From Myxococcus eversor (GTDB lineage Bacteria > Myxococcota > Myxococcia > Myxococcales > Myxococcaceae), in contig NZ_JAAIXY010000015.1 in the NCBI RefSeq assembly GCF_010894455.1, positions 1 through 64,000 of the forward strand: a stretch of 64,000 bases of DNA. The letters are read 5' to 3'. The notes below the pieces were generated by a model. The model saw only the letters and a program-made list of their open reading frames with translations. It was not told the origin of the DNA and made no database searches. Every line of letters begins with the position of its first letter. The stretch's first letter is position 1. The translations under genes were made by a program, and so were the position numbers. Below are positions 55,815 through 63,928 of this stretch, piece by piece.

Positions 55815-57965
55815 TCAGCGATAGGTGACGACGAGCGACGCGTTCTGGTAGCCGCCCTTCGCGCCGTAGAGCCACACGTAGTACTTGCCGCCCTCGACGT
55901 ACTTGAGGTCGCAGCGCTCCGCGTTGGTCTCCTTCATGCCGCGGCAGTCGTAATCACTGTGGGTGGGGATGGCGCCGCGACGGACGTAGAGGTCCGCGTT
56001 GCCCGTTCCGCCTTCCACCTTCACGGTGACGTTGCGGTAGCCGCCCTCCGGGGCCTCCGGAATCTGGACGAAGAAGCCGCTCGAGTCGTTCGTGGCGCCA
56101 GACAGGCCCCCCACCGGCACGTTGGGCTCGAGCGGGAAGAAGCCGCCCTGGTACGTCATCACCAGCGACGCATTGGCGTAGTCGGTGAAGCCATTGACCA
56201 TGAAGTACCACTTGCCGGGCGCCGGAGTGGCGAAGGTGCACGTCTCGTTGTTGCTGGAGGTGTAGGGGCGGCAGTCGTAGGAGGCGGTCGTCGGGTAGTT
56301 GCCGAAGCGGACATGCAGGTCCGCGTCGCCCGTTCCGCCCGACTGGGTGAAGCGCAGGTTCGTCGCGCCTTCGGGCACCTCACCGAAGCCATACTCCTTG
56401 GAGGCCCGGGCGCCGGAGAGGACGATGGGGACGTTGCGCTGCAGGGTGTGCGGGTTCGGGGGCTCGAAGACGACGCCCACCTGGACGGCCTTCCATGCGG
56501 CGGTGACGGAGGCGACGGTCGCCGCGTTGTAGCCCAACTGCACGGCGGCCTGCTCCGTCAGGGCCTTGGCCGCGTCGAAGCTGGTGCCGGGGAGGAAGTA
56601 GTCCCGGTTCGCCTTGTAGAAGATGCGGCCGGCCGTCTCGATGCCGATGCCCGTCACCGCGGGGCGCGCGGGGAACCGCGGATGCGCGCCACCCTGCGCG
56701 AGCAGATAGAAGGCGAGGTTGGCGATGCCCGAGCTGTAGTGGACGTCGACGCCCGAGGTGTAGTCGCCGTAGTCGTCCAGCGAGTCCCCATCCTGCGTGG
56801 GGTTGGGCATGTAGCGGAGGGCATCTCCCTCGATGCCAGGCGTCCAGATGTCCTCGCCCACCAGGTACGTCCCGGCGTTGAGGGTCTTGTTCTCCGCGTG
56901 CCATTCACACACGGCGCCGAAGATGTCGGACAGCGCCTCGTTCAGGCCGCCCGACTCGCCGGAGTAGATGAGGCCCGAGTCGATCTCCGTCACGGCGTGC
57001 GTCAGCTCGTGCGCCGTCACGTCCAGGCCGAGGGCCAGGTTGATGGAATTGACGCCGTCGCCGTCGCCGAACACCATCTGCTCGCCGTCCCAAAACGCGT
57101 TCACATAGTTCACCCGGTGGTGAACGGTGGCGATGAGCGGGGCGCCCGCGCCGTCGATGGAGTCGCGGCCGAAGAGCTCGTTGTAGCAATTGTAGACGGA
57201 GCCCAGGTTGTCATAGGAGGCGTTGACGATGGGGTCCGCGACGGGCGCGTCGCCTTCCTGGCGGCGCAGGGGGCCCGGCAGGGTGGTGCCGTTCAGTCCG
57301 TCATGGACCCGGCGGACCAGCGCCGAGTGGATGTTGGTGTAGCGCTCGAACAAATCTCCGTTGCGCGCGTTGACGAGCACGGTGTCGTCCACCGCGGTGC
57401 CGTCCGCCTGCACACCCGTCACCCGCATCCGGTAGGCCAGCAGGTACTGGTCGCTGTCGCGCCAGTAGACCAGCTCCGGCTTGCCGGCGATGACGGACTT
57501 GGGCGGGGTGGCGCGGTCCTTGTGGACAGACTCCATCGCCAGCTCGGCGGAGACGGCGGCGCCCACCGGCGCGGGCAGGTCGGTGCGTGCCATGGCGTTG
57601 GCGAGGCGGACCTGGCCATCGCGGCCGTGCAGCCGCAGCTCCGCGCCCATGACTTCCACGCCGTTGAGGCGCACGCCGTAGCGGAAGTGGGCCTCCCCGT
57701 CGGAGCTGACGTAGGCCTTCTTCAGGAAGAGCTGCTCGGGCTTCACCTTGAACAGCGGGGCCACTCGCTCGATGACGGGCGCCAGCGTCGCCGGCTGGAG
57801 CCCTCGGAGGGCGGCGGCGCTGGTGGGCGCGGCGCCAAACTGCCCGCTGACGAAGAGGGGAACCGAATCCTTGCCGTCCTTGGGTGTACTTGCCTCGGCG
57901 CTGGCCCCCAATGTCAGGCATAGCACCGTGGCGCCTACGACTCCGCGACCTCGCTTCAAGAGCAT
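55815..57965 (-). CDS. M4 (thermolysin-like) metallopeptidase, secreted form, with two PPC domains
   Basis: A 716-residue preproenzyme closely similar to copy A along its whole length, including HELTHAVTE, GGLNEALSDIFG, DVHYSSGIANLAFYLL and both PPC domains. Differences: the lipobox Cys is replaced (LTLGAS followed by AEAS), so it should be cut by signal peptidase I and released, and the region after the signal is about 20 residues shorter. GGGGGAAG precedes the ATG. Likely role is extracellular protein digestion, with the propeptide and possibly the PPC domains removed on maturation. Confidence 0.92.
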   Translation of the reverse strand: MLLKRGRGVVGATVLCLTLGASAEASTPKDGKDSVPLFVSGQFGAAPTSAAALRGLQPATLAPVIERVAPLFKVKPEQLFLKKAYVSSDGEAHFRYGVRLNGVEVMGAELRLHGRDGQVRLANAMARTDLPAPVGAAVSAELAMESVHKDRATPPKSVIAGKPELVYWRDSDQYLLAYRMRVTGVQADGTAVDDTVLVNARNGDLFERYTNIHSALVRRVHDGLNGTTLPGPLRRQEGDAPVADPIVNASYDNLGSVYNCYNELFGRDSIDGAGAPLIATVHHRVNYVNAFWDGEQMVFGDGDGVNSINLALGLDVTAHELTHAVTEIDSGLIYSGESGGLNEALSDIFGAVCEWHAENKTLNAGTYLVGEDIWTPGIEGDALRYMPNPTQDGDSLDDYGDYTSGVDVHYSSGIANLAFYLLAQGGAHPRFPARPAVTGIGIETAGRIFYKANRDYFLPGTSFDAAKALTEQAAVQLGYNAATVASVTAAWKAVQVGVVFEPPNPHTLQRNVPIVLSGARASKEYGFGEVPEGATNLRFTQSGGTGDADLHVRFGNYPTTASYDCRPYTSSNNETCTFATPAPGKWYFMVNGFTDYANASLVMTYQGGFFPLEPNVPVGGLSGATNDSSGFFVQIPEAPEGGYRNVTVKVEGGTGNADLYVRRGAIPTHSDYDCRGMKETNAERCDLKYVEGGKYYVWLYGAKGGYQNASLVVTYR

Positions 57966-58071
57966 GCGCTTCCCCCAGACCAATGATGAGGTCGCCATGG
58001 TGAAGTCAAACGCAGCTCAGGAACAAGTCGACAGGAGCAACTTCATTGCATTTCCCGCAATGCGTGAGGGG

Positions 58072-58090
58072 TGTGACATTTTCTGTCACA
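58072..58090. promoter_or_regulatory. Perfect inverted repeat TGTGACA-TTTTC-TGTCACA
   Basis: 7-bp arms in the divergent region between M4 copy B and the DUF4291 gene, 107 bases upstream of the former. It looks like a dimeric-regulator operator. Half-sites resemble CRP/FNR sites but the spacing is wider than for Crp. Confidence 0.4.
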
Positions 58091-58230
58091 GTGTTCCAGG
58101 TGGTGAGAGTTTCTTGGGTGTGGTCATCCTGGGACTACCCAGGGGCGCGGGGCGATGAAGACCCCTGTGTTAATGTGCGAGACATGACGACGGGTGGCAA
58201 CAGGCTTCTTGCCCCGGCGAGCACCTGGCG

Positions 58231-58821
58231 GTGAGTTCCGCTCGGGAGATTCGCGCCGACTTCGACCGGGCGTCCCTGGTGGTGTACCAGGCCTACCCGG
58301 ACGCCATCGCGGACGTGGCGGTGAGGCAGCAGAAGTTCGGTCCGCCGTTCTCCGTGGGGCGGATGACGTGGATCAAACCCAGCTTCCTGTGGCTCATGCA
58401 TCGCTCCAACTGGGGCCGCAAGAGCGGGCAGGAGCGGACGCTGGCGGTGTGCATCCGGCGCAGCGGCTGGGAGGCGGCGCTCGGCGAGGCGGTGCTCACG
58501 GGCTACGAGCCCAGGGCCCACGGCTCCCCAGAGGTCTGGCGGCAGGCCTTCGAGCACGCATCCGTCCATGTCCAGTGGGACCCGGAGCGCACGGTGCGGG
58601 GTGCGGGCCTGCCCCATGACAGCATCCAGGTGGGCCTGGGACGAGGCATCATCCAGCGCTTCGTGGACGACTGGGTGGTCTCCATCACCGACCTGACGCC
58701 CCTGGTGCGGAAGCTGCGCAAGCACCTGGACGACGGTCGCGCGGACCAGGCCACGCGCCTGCTGCCCACGGAGGCTGTCTATCCGGTGCCGGCGGAGCTG
58801 GTGCGCCGGCTGGGCATGTGA
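58231..58821 (+). CDS. DUF4291 family protein
   Basis: A 196-residue protein matching DUF4291: IRADFD, LVVYQAYPDAIADVAV near residue 17 and GRMTWIKPSFLWLMHRSNWGRKSGQE near 43 are family hallmarks. Function is unknown, and no catalytic residues have been defined by me. Probably cytoplasmic. The GTG start overlaps the TGA of a preceding short open frame (GTGA), which may be chance; no good ribosome site is seen. It is divergent from the M4 genes. Confidence 0.85.
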   Translation: MSSAREIRADFDRASLVVYQAYPDAIADVAVRQQKFGPPFSVGRMTWIKPSFLWLMHRSNWGRKSGQERTLAVCIRRSGWEAALGEAVLTGYEPRAHGSPEVWRQAFEHASVHVQWDPERTVRGAGLPHDSIQVGLGRGIIQRFVDDWVVSITDLTPLVRKLRKHLDDGRADQATRLLPTEAVYPVPAELVRRLGM

Positions 58822-58991
58822 CGAAAGGGGCACGCCGCCGGAATCACTGGCGGCCCGCCCTCTTCGTCTCGATGGCCGCTCAAGCTCCCCCGCACCCAGA
58901 CCGGTGCTCCGCGCCCGAAGCGGCGATACGCTGGTTCCCATCCCAGCGCGGGGCACTGGGACTGGCATCTCAACAGAAGCAGGGGGCTGAT

Positions 58992-59747
58992 ATGGGAATC
59001 ACGATGTCGCCGCAGGAATACGCCACGGCTTTTCGTCTGCTGGCCGCCACCGCGCGCCACCCCGAGAACATCGCGCGCGTCGTCGAGGAGCGGATGCTCC
59101 CAGGGCTTCCGCTCCAGCGCGCGCTGCTGGACGTGGGCGCCGGGTCCGGCAAGGTGGCCGAGCGACTCGCGCGGCACTTCGGCTCACTCACGTTGCTCGA
59201 ACCCAACCGTGAACAGATTTCAGGACTCAAGCTCGACAATGCCAAGGTCCTCGTCGAGCCCCTGGAGCGCTTCGACTCCGCCGAGCAGTACGAGCTCGTC
59301 CTGTGCTCACACGTCCTGTACCACGTGCCCCTCGCCGACTGGGGCGCCTTCATGGACAGACTGCTCTCGTTCGTCCGTCCCGGAGGCTACTGTCTGCTCA
59401 TCATGGCCGCCGCGCGAGGGCCCACCTACGAGCTGTGCCGTGACTTCGCGGAGACGCTGAACTTCGGCGAACTCATGCTGGACACCGTGCGCGGCAAACA
59501 TCTGCCGCACGAGGTGCTCCCGACGATGAGCGGCTTCGTCGCGCAGACCTTCGAGGAGATGTACACGCTCTGCCGCTTCTTCGTGCTCGAGGGCTGCTTC
59601 ACCGCGGAGCAGCTCGCGGCCATGAGCCCTGAGCAGGCCCGCGAACTCGACCGGAAGCTGCGCCTTCATACCGAGCGCTGCCGGGGCGTGGATGGGGTGT
59701 ATCGCCTGGAGCAGGACGAGGACGTGGTCCTCATCCCCAAGCTCTGA
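58992..59747 (+). CDS. Class I SAM-dependent methyltransferase
   Basis: A 251-residue protein. ALLDVGAGSGKVAERLARHF (motif I, about residue 45), LLEPNREQI with the acidic motif II, and YELVLCSHVLYHVPLADW (motif IV) followed by FVRPGGYCLLIM are typical. The substrate is not predictable; a small-molecule or lipid acceptor is as likely as any. AGGGGG precedes the ATG. It is co-oriented with the DUF4291 gene 170 bp upstream, without evidence of coupling. Confidence 0.85.
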   Translation: MGITMSPQEYATAFRLLAATARHPENIARVVEERMLPGLPLQRALLDVGAGSGKVAERLARHFGSLTLLEPNREQISGLKLDNAKVLVEPLERFDSAEQYELVLCSHVLYHVPLADWGAFMDRLLSFVRPGGYCLLIMAAARGPTYELCRDFAETLNFGELMLDTVRGKHLPHEVLPTMSGFVAQTFEEMYTLCRFFVLEGCFTAEQLAAMSPEQARELDRKLRLHTERCRGVDGVYRLEQDEDVVLIPKL

Positions 59748-59900
59748 CGCCCACCGCGGCGCGGGCGCACCCCACCAGCGGCAGCAGGCGTGGAGACCGC
59801 GAAGAACGTACCGACGAAGCTCTCGATGAAGGGCCGCACGCACGGGGCGAGGGTGGGCGTGTGGCGGGGCATCTTCATCTTCGACATCTGAGCGGAGGCG

Positions 59901-60404
59901 TCAGGGTTTCTTGGGGGCGTCGGGCGTGGAGGTCGCCTCGCGCGTCATCTCCACCATGGTGGGGCGCCACCCGAGGCGCGCGAACATCCGCTGGGCGGGC
60001 TCGTTCTTGGCGGCGGTGTGGAGGACGACGCGCGGCACGCCCAGGGCCGTCAGCCGGCGCATCAGCTCCTCTGCGAGCAGGGGGCCCACGCCCGCGCGGC
60101 GCGCCTTCGCGTCCACCCAGAGGTCGTGGAAGCCTCCGGAGCGGTCCAGCAGGGCGTTCCAGTCCACGTCCTCCACGCGGCCGTAGGCATAGCCGACGAC
60201 TTCACCGTCCAACTCGGCGACGAGGACGACGGCGTCGGCCTTGCGGGCCTCGCGTCCCAGCCACCAGCGGTAGCCGGACTCCACGTCGTCCGGGAGCATG
60301 AATCGCTGAGGGTCGAACTCGTGGTGGAGCCGGGCGAGCGCCGCGCCCATGCGGCCCAGGGCGGGCTCGTCCGAGGGCTGGGCGGGGCGGAGGGTGACGG
60401 ACAT
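59901..60404 (-). CDS. GNAT family N-acetyltransferase
   Basis: A 167-residue acetyl-CoA-dependent acetyltransferase. Motif order is typical: VVLVAELDGEVVGYAYG (beta4-5, about residue 72), then HDLWVDAKARRAGVGPLLAEEL (pyrophosphate loop, variant RRAGVG) and HTAAKNEPAQRMFARLGW near the end. Substrate (small amine, protein N-terminus or antibiotic) is unknown. AAGGAG lies 8 bases before the ATG, which decides the start although the frame is open far upstream. Single gene. Confidence 0.87.
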   Translation of the reverse strand: MSVTLRPAQPSDEPALGRMGAALARLHHEFDPQRFMLPDDVESGYRWWLGREARKADAVVLVAELDGEVVGYAYGRVEDVDWNALLDRSGGFHDLWVDAKARRAGVGPLLAEELMRRLTALGVPRVVLHTAAKNEPAQRMFARLGWRPTMVEMTREATSTPDAPKKP

Positions 60405-60589
60405 TCGGGGTCTCCTTCGAGAGGCAAGGAGCCTCACACAGGGGACTCGAGGCCGCACGGTGTTCCGCTCCGAGGTATGTGGAGTGCAGGACGTGGGTGG
60501 GCGGCGTCCAGGGTCGTCTCCCGTTCTCTGTGTCGTTGGCGAGCAGGGGCGAGAGGGGATGTGGCGGCTATTCGACAGGCCCCCGCGAC

Positions 60590-60940
60590 CTACTCCGCGT
60601 CGAGAGCCCAGGTCCCTTCCTCCCAGCGTTTCAGCGCCTGCGCTGCCTTGAAGGGGACGAAGCCCTCCTCCTTGGTGGCTTCCGTCAAGACGGCTGTTGC
60701 TTCCTGAGTTCGATAACGCAGCAGGTATGCGGCGGCCATGACACGGACATCCATGCGCGGGTGCTTGAAGAGCGTCGTCAGTGCCTCGCGCCCTGTATCT
60801 CCATGCTCGCGAAGTGTGTCGACTGCGGAGATATACTTTCTCGCGTGCTTGTTGCCGGTCCTGGCATCGCCTCGCCAGATTGCGTCCGTTTGGGCGGCCA
60901 CGTTGTCCGCGAACTGCTCTACAAGCTCGTCCACGCTCAT
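60590..60940 (-). CDS. DUF2019 protein, possible immunity factor
   Basis: A 116-residue helical protein with DUF2019/HEAT-like character (REALTTLFKHPRMDVRVMAAAYLLRY near residue 50). Proteins of this type often occur next to polymorphic-toxin genes, and an immunity role has been inferred. Here it follows a short relic-like frame (ATGA overlap) that may be the end of a lost toxin gene. AAAGGG precedes the ATG. If it has a partner, none intact is visible on the minus strand. Confidence 0.7.
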   Translation of the reverse strand: MSVDELVEQFADNVAAQTDAIWRGDARTGNKHARKYISAVDTLREHGDTGREALTTLFKHPRMDVRVMAAAYLLRYRTQEATAVLTEATKEEGFVPFKAAQALKRWEEGTWALDAE

Positions 60941-61062
60941 CGCCAGATGCCCTTTCGAATGGTCTCAATCGCCAGCAGGCCGAAGTCGCGCCGGGCTTGA
61001 AAGGAGGGCGGCAGCCACCGCAGCCGCATCCAGCACCCCAGGTCCCAAGTTCCCGCCGCATC
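60937..61062 (-). pseudogene. Possible 3' relic of a gene coupled to DUF2019
   Basis: A 41-codon open frame ending FQARRDFGLLAIETIRKGIWR, whose TGA overlaps the DUF2019 ATG. The ATGA junction and GC-rich third positions near its end suggest it was coding. It begins after an in-frame TAG and has no good start, so it looks like the C-terminal remnant of a truncated upstream gene. Low certainty. Confidence 0.35.
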
Positions 61063-61253
61063 CTATTCACTCTCGTGCACGCGTGGCTCTGCTGCGAGCG
61101 AGCACCGGGCTGATTCGCGTGCCTCGCGGACGCGGGCGCGTGCGGTCCGGACGCGCTGGCGAGGCACCGGGCCGTGGAGGTCCTTGTCTTTACTGAGAGT
61201 TCCTCCCGGGTACACGGCTTGCTCTGAGGGGGCCCACCTGACTGGGAGACTTC

Positions 61254-62363
61254 ATGCTGTGCAGCTTCTGCAAGCGCGAGGACATGGAAGTCCGCCTCGA
61301 GTGTGACAAGTGCGGCAAGAAGTTCTTCATCTGCTTGAGGTGCTGGAATGGCTGGCGCGGCAAGGTCACCCACTGCGGGAAGGCACTCGACGTCAAGCGC
61401 TACATCCAGAGCTCGGATGCGCATCCGCCGCTCGACGAGTTGCTCGGACGTGCCGCCGCCGACGGGAAGAAGTTCCAGTCGCGGCTCTCGCTCTCCACCA
61501 TCGAGATGTTCGTGGGCGAGCCCTTCGCCACCTATGCGAGCTCCACGACGAGCGACCTCGAGGAGGTCGTCGAGAAGTTCGACCTGAAGGTCTCCGTGGC
61601 CTCCCTGCGTGCCATGACGCTCGCCCAATACGTGGAGTTCACCGCCAAGAACGGCCTGGAGTCGGGCTCCTGTGGCGCCACGTCCTCCTGGATGGATGAC
61701 GTCACCACGACGGGGGGAAACGCGCCGGCCGTGACGGACATCGGCACCCTCGCGCTGCTGGCCCTGCTCACGAACACGCCCAGCCCCTACTACTGTCGCA
61801 TCTCGCGCAAGCCTCACTCATTCATGGTCGAGCGTCTGGGTGACGAGGTGCGCGTGTATCAGAGCTACGCGGGCAAGTATTCGCTCGGCCATTGTCTGGA
61901 GGCGATGCGGTCCATGTCTCATGCGCAGTTCTGCGCGGACATCACCCTCTCGCTGAATGAAAACGGCACGCCCGACAATGTCCGCCAGGCCAAGAAGCGG
62001 CTGTTCCTCCTCGAGGCACACTGGAGCGAGACCCGCATCCAGCACCGGATGAACCCCAACCCCGCCCGGGGCTCCGTCGTGTTCCAGAACCTCAAGACGC
62101 GCATCCAGTCCCACCGGGACGAGTGGGCGGTCAGCCTGACCAAGACGATAGAAGAGCTGGCCCCCGACCCGGTGCCGCAGGTGTTCGCGACGGCTCCCTT
62201 GGGACCCCTGGAGTTGATCGACACTCGCGACAAGCTCCTCATCTTCTTCGACGAAGCCACGTTCCCAAATCCGCTCCAGCTTGGCCAGAACGTGGACGGT
62301 GACCTGGGCGGGTACACCGTCGTCGCCCAGAATGGCCCGGTCTTCACCTTGCGACGGCGCTGA
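61254..62363 (+). CDS. Zinc-finger protein with papain-like candidate core
   Basis: A 369-residue protein. The N-terminal 41 residues carry C-x2-C (3,6), C-x2-C (17,20), C-x2-C (27,30) and HC (40,41), enough for two zinc ions. Further on, SGSCGATSSWMDD has a candidate nucleophile Cys140, and KPHSFMVERLGD a candidate His188 followed by VYQSYAGKYS; this order and context resemble papain-like (Cys-His) folds of some bacterial effectors. No family could be named. The last about 130 residues have no motif. GGGAG before the ATG fixes the start. It is divergent from DUF2019. Confidence 0.7.
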   Translation: MLCSFCKREDMEVRLECDKCGKKFFICLRCWNGWRGKVTHCGKALDVKRYIQSSDAHPPLDELLGRAAADGKKFQSRLSLSTIEMFVGEPFATYASSTTSDLEEVVEKFDLKVSVASLRAMTLAQYVEFTAKNGLESGSCGATSSWMDDVTTTGGNAPAVTDIGTLALLALLTNTPSPYYCRISRKPHSFMVERLGDEVRVYQSYAGKYSLGHCLEAMRSMSHAQFCADITLSLNENGTPDNVRQAKKRLFLLEAHWSETRIQHRMNPNPARGSVVFQNLKTRIQSHRDEWAVSLTKTIEELAPDPVPQVFATAPLGPLELIDTRDKLLIFFDEATFPNPLQLGQNVDGDLGGYTVVAQNGPVFTLRRR

Positions 62364-62366
62364 AGG

Positions 62367-62864
62367 CTACCGCGCGAGCCGCTGTCCCTTGAGGCGGCGC
62401 TTCTCGCGCACGTCCGCGCGCGCCATGTCCACCATGCCCGCGCCCGCGATTCCGGCGACGGCGAGGCCTCCCAGCATCACCACGTAGCTGGACGTCCCCG
62501 CGCCGCCGCACTCCACGCACGCCACCGCCGGGTCGTCCGGCTCGTAGTGCACGGGCAGCTTCGTGCCGGAGGCATACCGGTGCGTCAGGCGCTGGGCATC
62601 CGGCAGCGCGCCCGTGTCATTGCCCCCGAAGGAAATGGTGTCCGCCGAGTAGGTGTGGCCGCCCACCGCGTACTCGTAGCGCACCTCCGGATGGAAGCGG
62701 GTGCTGCGCCGGTTGCGCACCGTCTCCACGCCCGATGCCACCACGGTGCCCTCCGTGGTGGGCCAGCGCTCGCTCGCATGGGCCCGGTACAGCATGCGTC
62801 CGCCCCCGAAGGCGAGCATCGCTCCAAACAGCATGATCAACCCCGCCAGCAGCGCTTTCATCAT
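62367..62864 (-). CDS. DUF3592 membrane protein
   Basis: A 165-residue protein with an N-terminal membrane helix (ALLAGLIMLFGAMLAFGGGRM), a middle domain with WPTTEGTVV and HPEVRYEYAVGGHTYSADTI typical of DUF3592, YEPDDPAVA, and a second membrane segment near 130. Topology therefore places the middle domain on one face of the membrane. Function unknown. It converges on the zinc-finger gene with 3 bases between stops. Two adjacent ATG codons are possible starts. Confidence 0.82.
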   Translation of the reverse strand: MMKALLAGLIMLFGAMLAFGGGRMLYRAHASERWPTTEGTVVASGVETVRNRRSTRFHPEVRYEYAVGGHTYSADTISFGGNDTGALPDAQRLTHRYASGTKLPVHYEPDDPAVACVECGGAGTSSYVVMLGGLAVAGIAGAGMVDMARADVREKRRLKGQRLAR

Positions 62865-63082
62865 CTCGGCCTGTCCTCACGGTGTCTCGGGGGCCTGGGC
62901 GCGGGCCCGCTCCCCGAGCGCTCACGGTTCGCTTCGTGCAGTGCAGAAGCCGCGCCACCAACTTCCCTCGCGAGCACACCGAATCCCGTGGGGCAATTCG
63001 CCCCGCGTGGGGCGGTTCGCCCCAGGCTTGCCCGACGTTCGACTTCCCACCCAGGCCCCATTCGAGGGCAGACTGTCCGCCC

Positions 63083-63916
63083 ATGCCATCACTCGACACC
63101 GAGCTCGACACCGCCCGCCGCGTCGCCCGTGAAGCGGGCGCCCTCTTGCTGGAGGTCTACGCCACCGCCTTCTCCGTCGAGGACAAGGCGGGCGGCCAGG
63201 GGCCCGTCACGGAGGCGGATACCCGGGCCAACGCCCTCATCGTGGACGCGCTGCGCCGGGCCTTCCCCGGTGACGGCGTGGTGGCCGAGGAGTCCGACAA
63301 CAGCGCCGTCGCCGGCCGCTTCGAGCGCTGCTGGTTCGTGGACCCGCTCGACGGCACGCAGGAGTTCGTCAACCGCAACGGCGAGTTCGCCATCCACATC
63401 GGCCTGGCCATCGGCACCGAGGCCGTGCTGGGCGTGGTGTACCGGCCGGTGGGCGACACGCTCTACTCGGGCGTGGTGGGGCAGGGAGGCTTCGTGGAAT
63501 CCGCGGGCACGCGCCGTGCCCTGCGCGTGTCGGACGAGGCGGAGCCCGCGTCGCTGCGGCTGGTGGTGTCGCGCTCGCATCGCTCCAAGCTGACGAACCA
63601 GGTGGTGGCGCGGCTGGGCATCACCCGGGAGCAGGAGTCCGGCTCGGTGGGCGTCAAGTGCGGCCTGCTCGCGGAGTCCAAGGCGGACCTCTATCTGCAC
63701 GTCAGCGACAAGAGCTACCGCTGGGACAACTGCGCGCCGGAGGCGGTGCTGCGCTCGGCCGGGGGCATCCTCACGGACCTGGGCGGCACGCCTTACCGCT
63801 ATGACGGCTCCGAGCTCCAGAACCTGCGCGGCCTGCTGGCCTGCAACGCCGCCGCGTTCCCCAAGGTGCAGCCCGTCGTCACCCGCTTCGCGCGCGAGGC
63901 GAAGCTCATCGTTTGA
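63083..63916 (+). CDS. cysQ: Inositol monophosphatase / CysQ family phosphatase
   Basis: A 277-residue Mg-dependent phosphatase. GPVTEADTRAN, VVAEES and FVDPLDGTQEFVNRNGEF (metal-binding DPLDGT, about residue 89) and RWDNCAPEAVLRSAGG (about 217) are the family signatures. The DGTQEF form is typical of 3'(2'),5'-bisphosphate nucleotidase (CysQ), which removes PAP formed in sulfate assimilation; inositol phosphatase activity cannot be excluded. It is transcribed alone toward the right edge. Confidence 0.85.
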   Translation: MPSLDTELDTARRVAREAGALLLEVYATAFSVEDKAGGQGPVTEADTRANALIVDALRRAFPGDGVVAEESDNSAVAGRFERCWFVDPLDGTQEFVNRNGEFAIHIGLAIGTEAVLGVVYRPVGDTLYSGVVGQGGFVESAGTRRALRVSDEAEPASLRLVVSRSHRSKLTNQVVARLGITREQESGSVGVKCGLLAESKADLYLHVSDKSYRWDNCAPEAVLRSAGGILTDLGGTPYRYDGSELQNLRGLLACNAAAFPKVQPVVTRFAREAKLIV

Positions 63917-63928
63917 CGTGGACGGGCA

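Larger units (their letters stand above)
53239..58070. repeat. Tandem duplication of an M4 peptidase gene with leader and terminator
   Basis: Two direct copies of a unit of about 2.3-2.4 kb (about 53239-55620 and 55755-58070). Homology includes the coding sequence, the downstream hairpin, and about 80 bases upstream of each gene (shared GATGAGGTCGCCATGGTG and a later CTTCATTGC). No transposase or target-site duplication is visible, so unequal recombination is the likely origin. Confidence 0.8.

Noticed and set aside
53239-58070. Insertion sequence or transposon carrying the peptidases
   Set aside because: No transposase, terminal inverted repeats or target duplications; a simple tandem duplication explains the repeats.
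58072-58090. CRP/FNR binding site
   Set aside because: TGTGA and TCACA are separated by 9 bases, not the 6 of the Crp consensus; kept only as a generic operator candidate.
58184-58234. 16-codon leader peptide before the DUF4291 gene
   Set aside because: It overlaps the GTG start but has no ribosome site and no regulatory features; probably chance.
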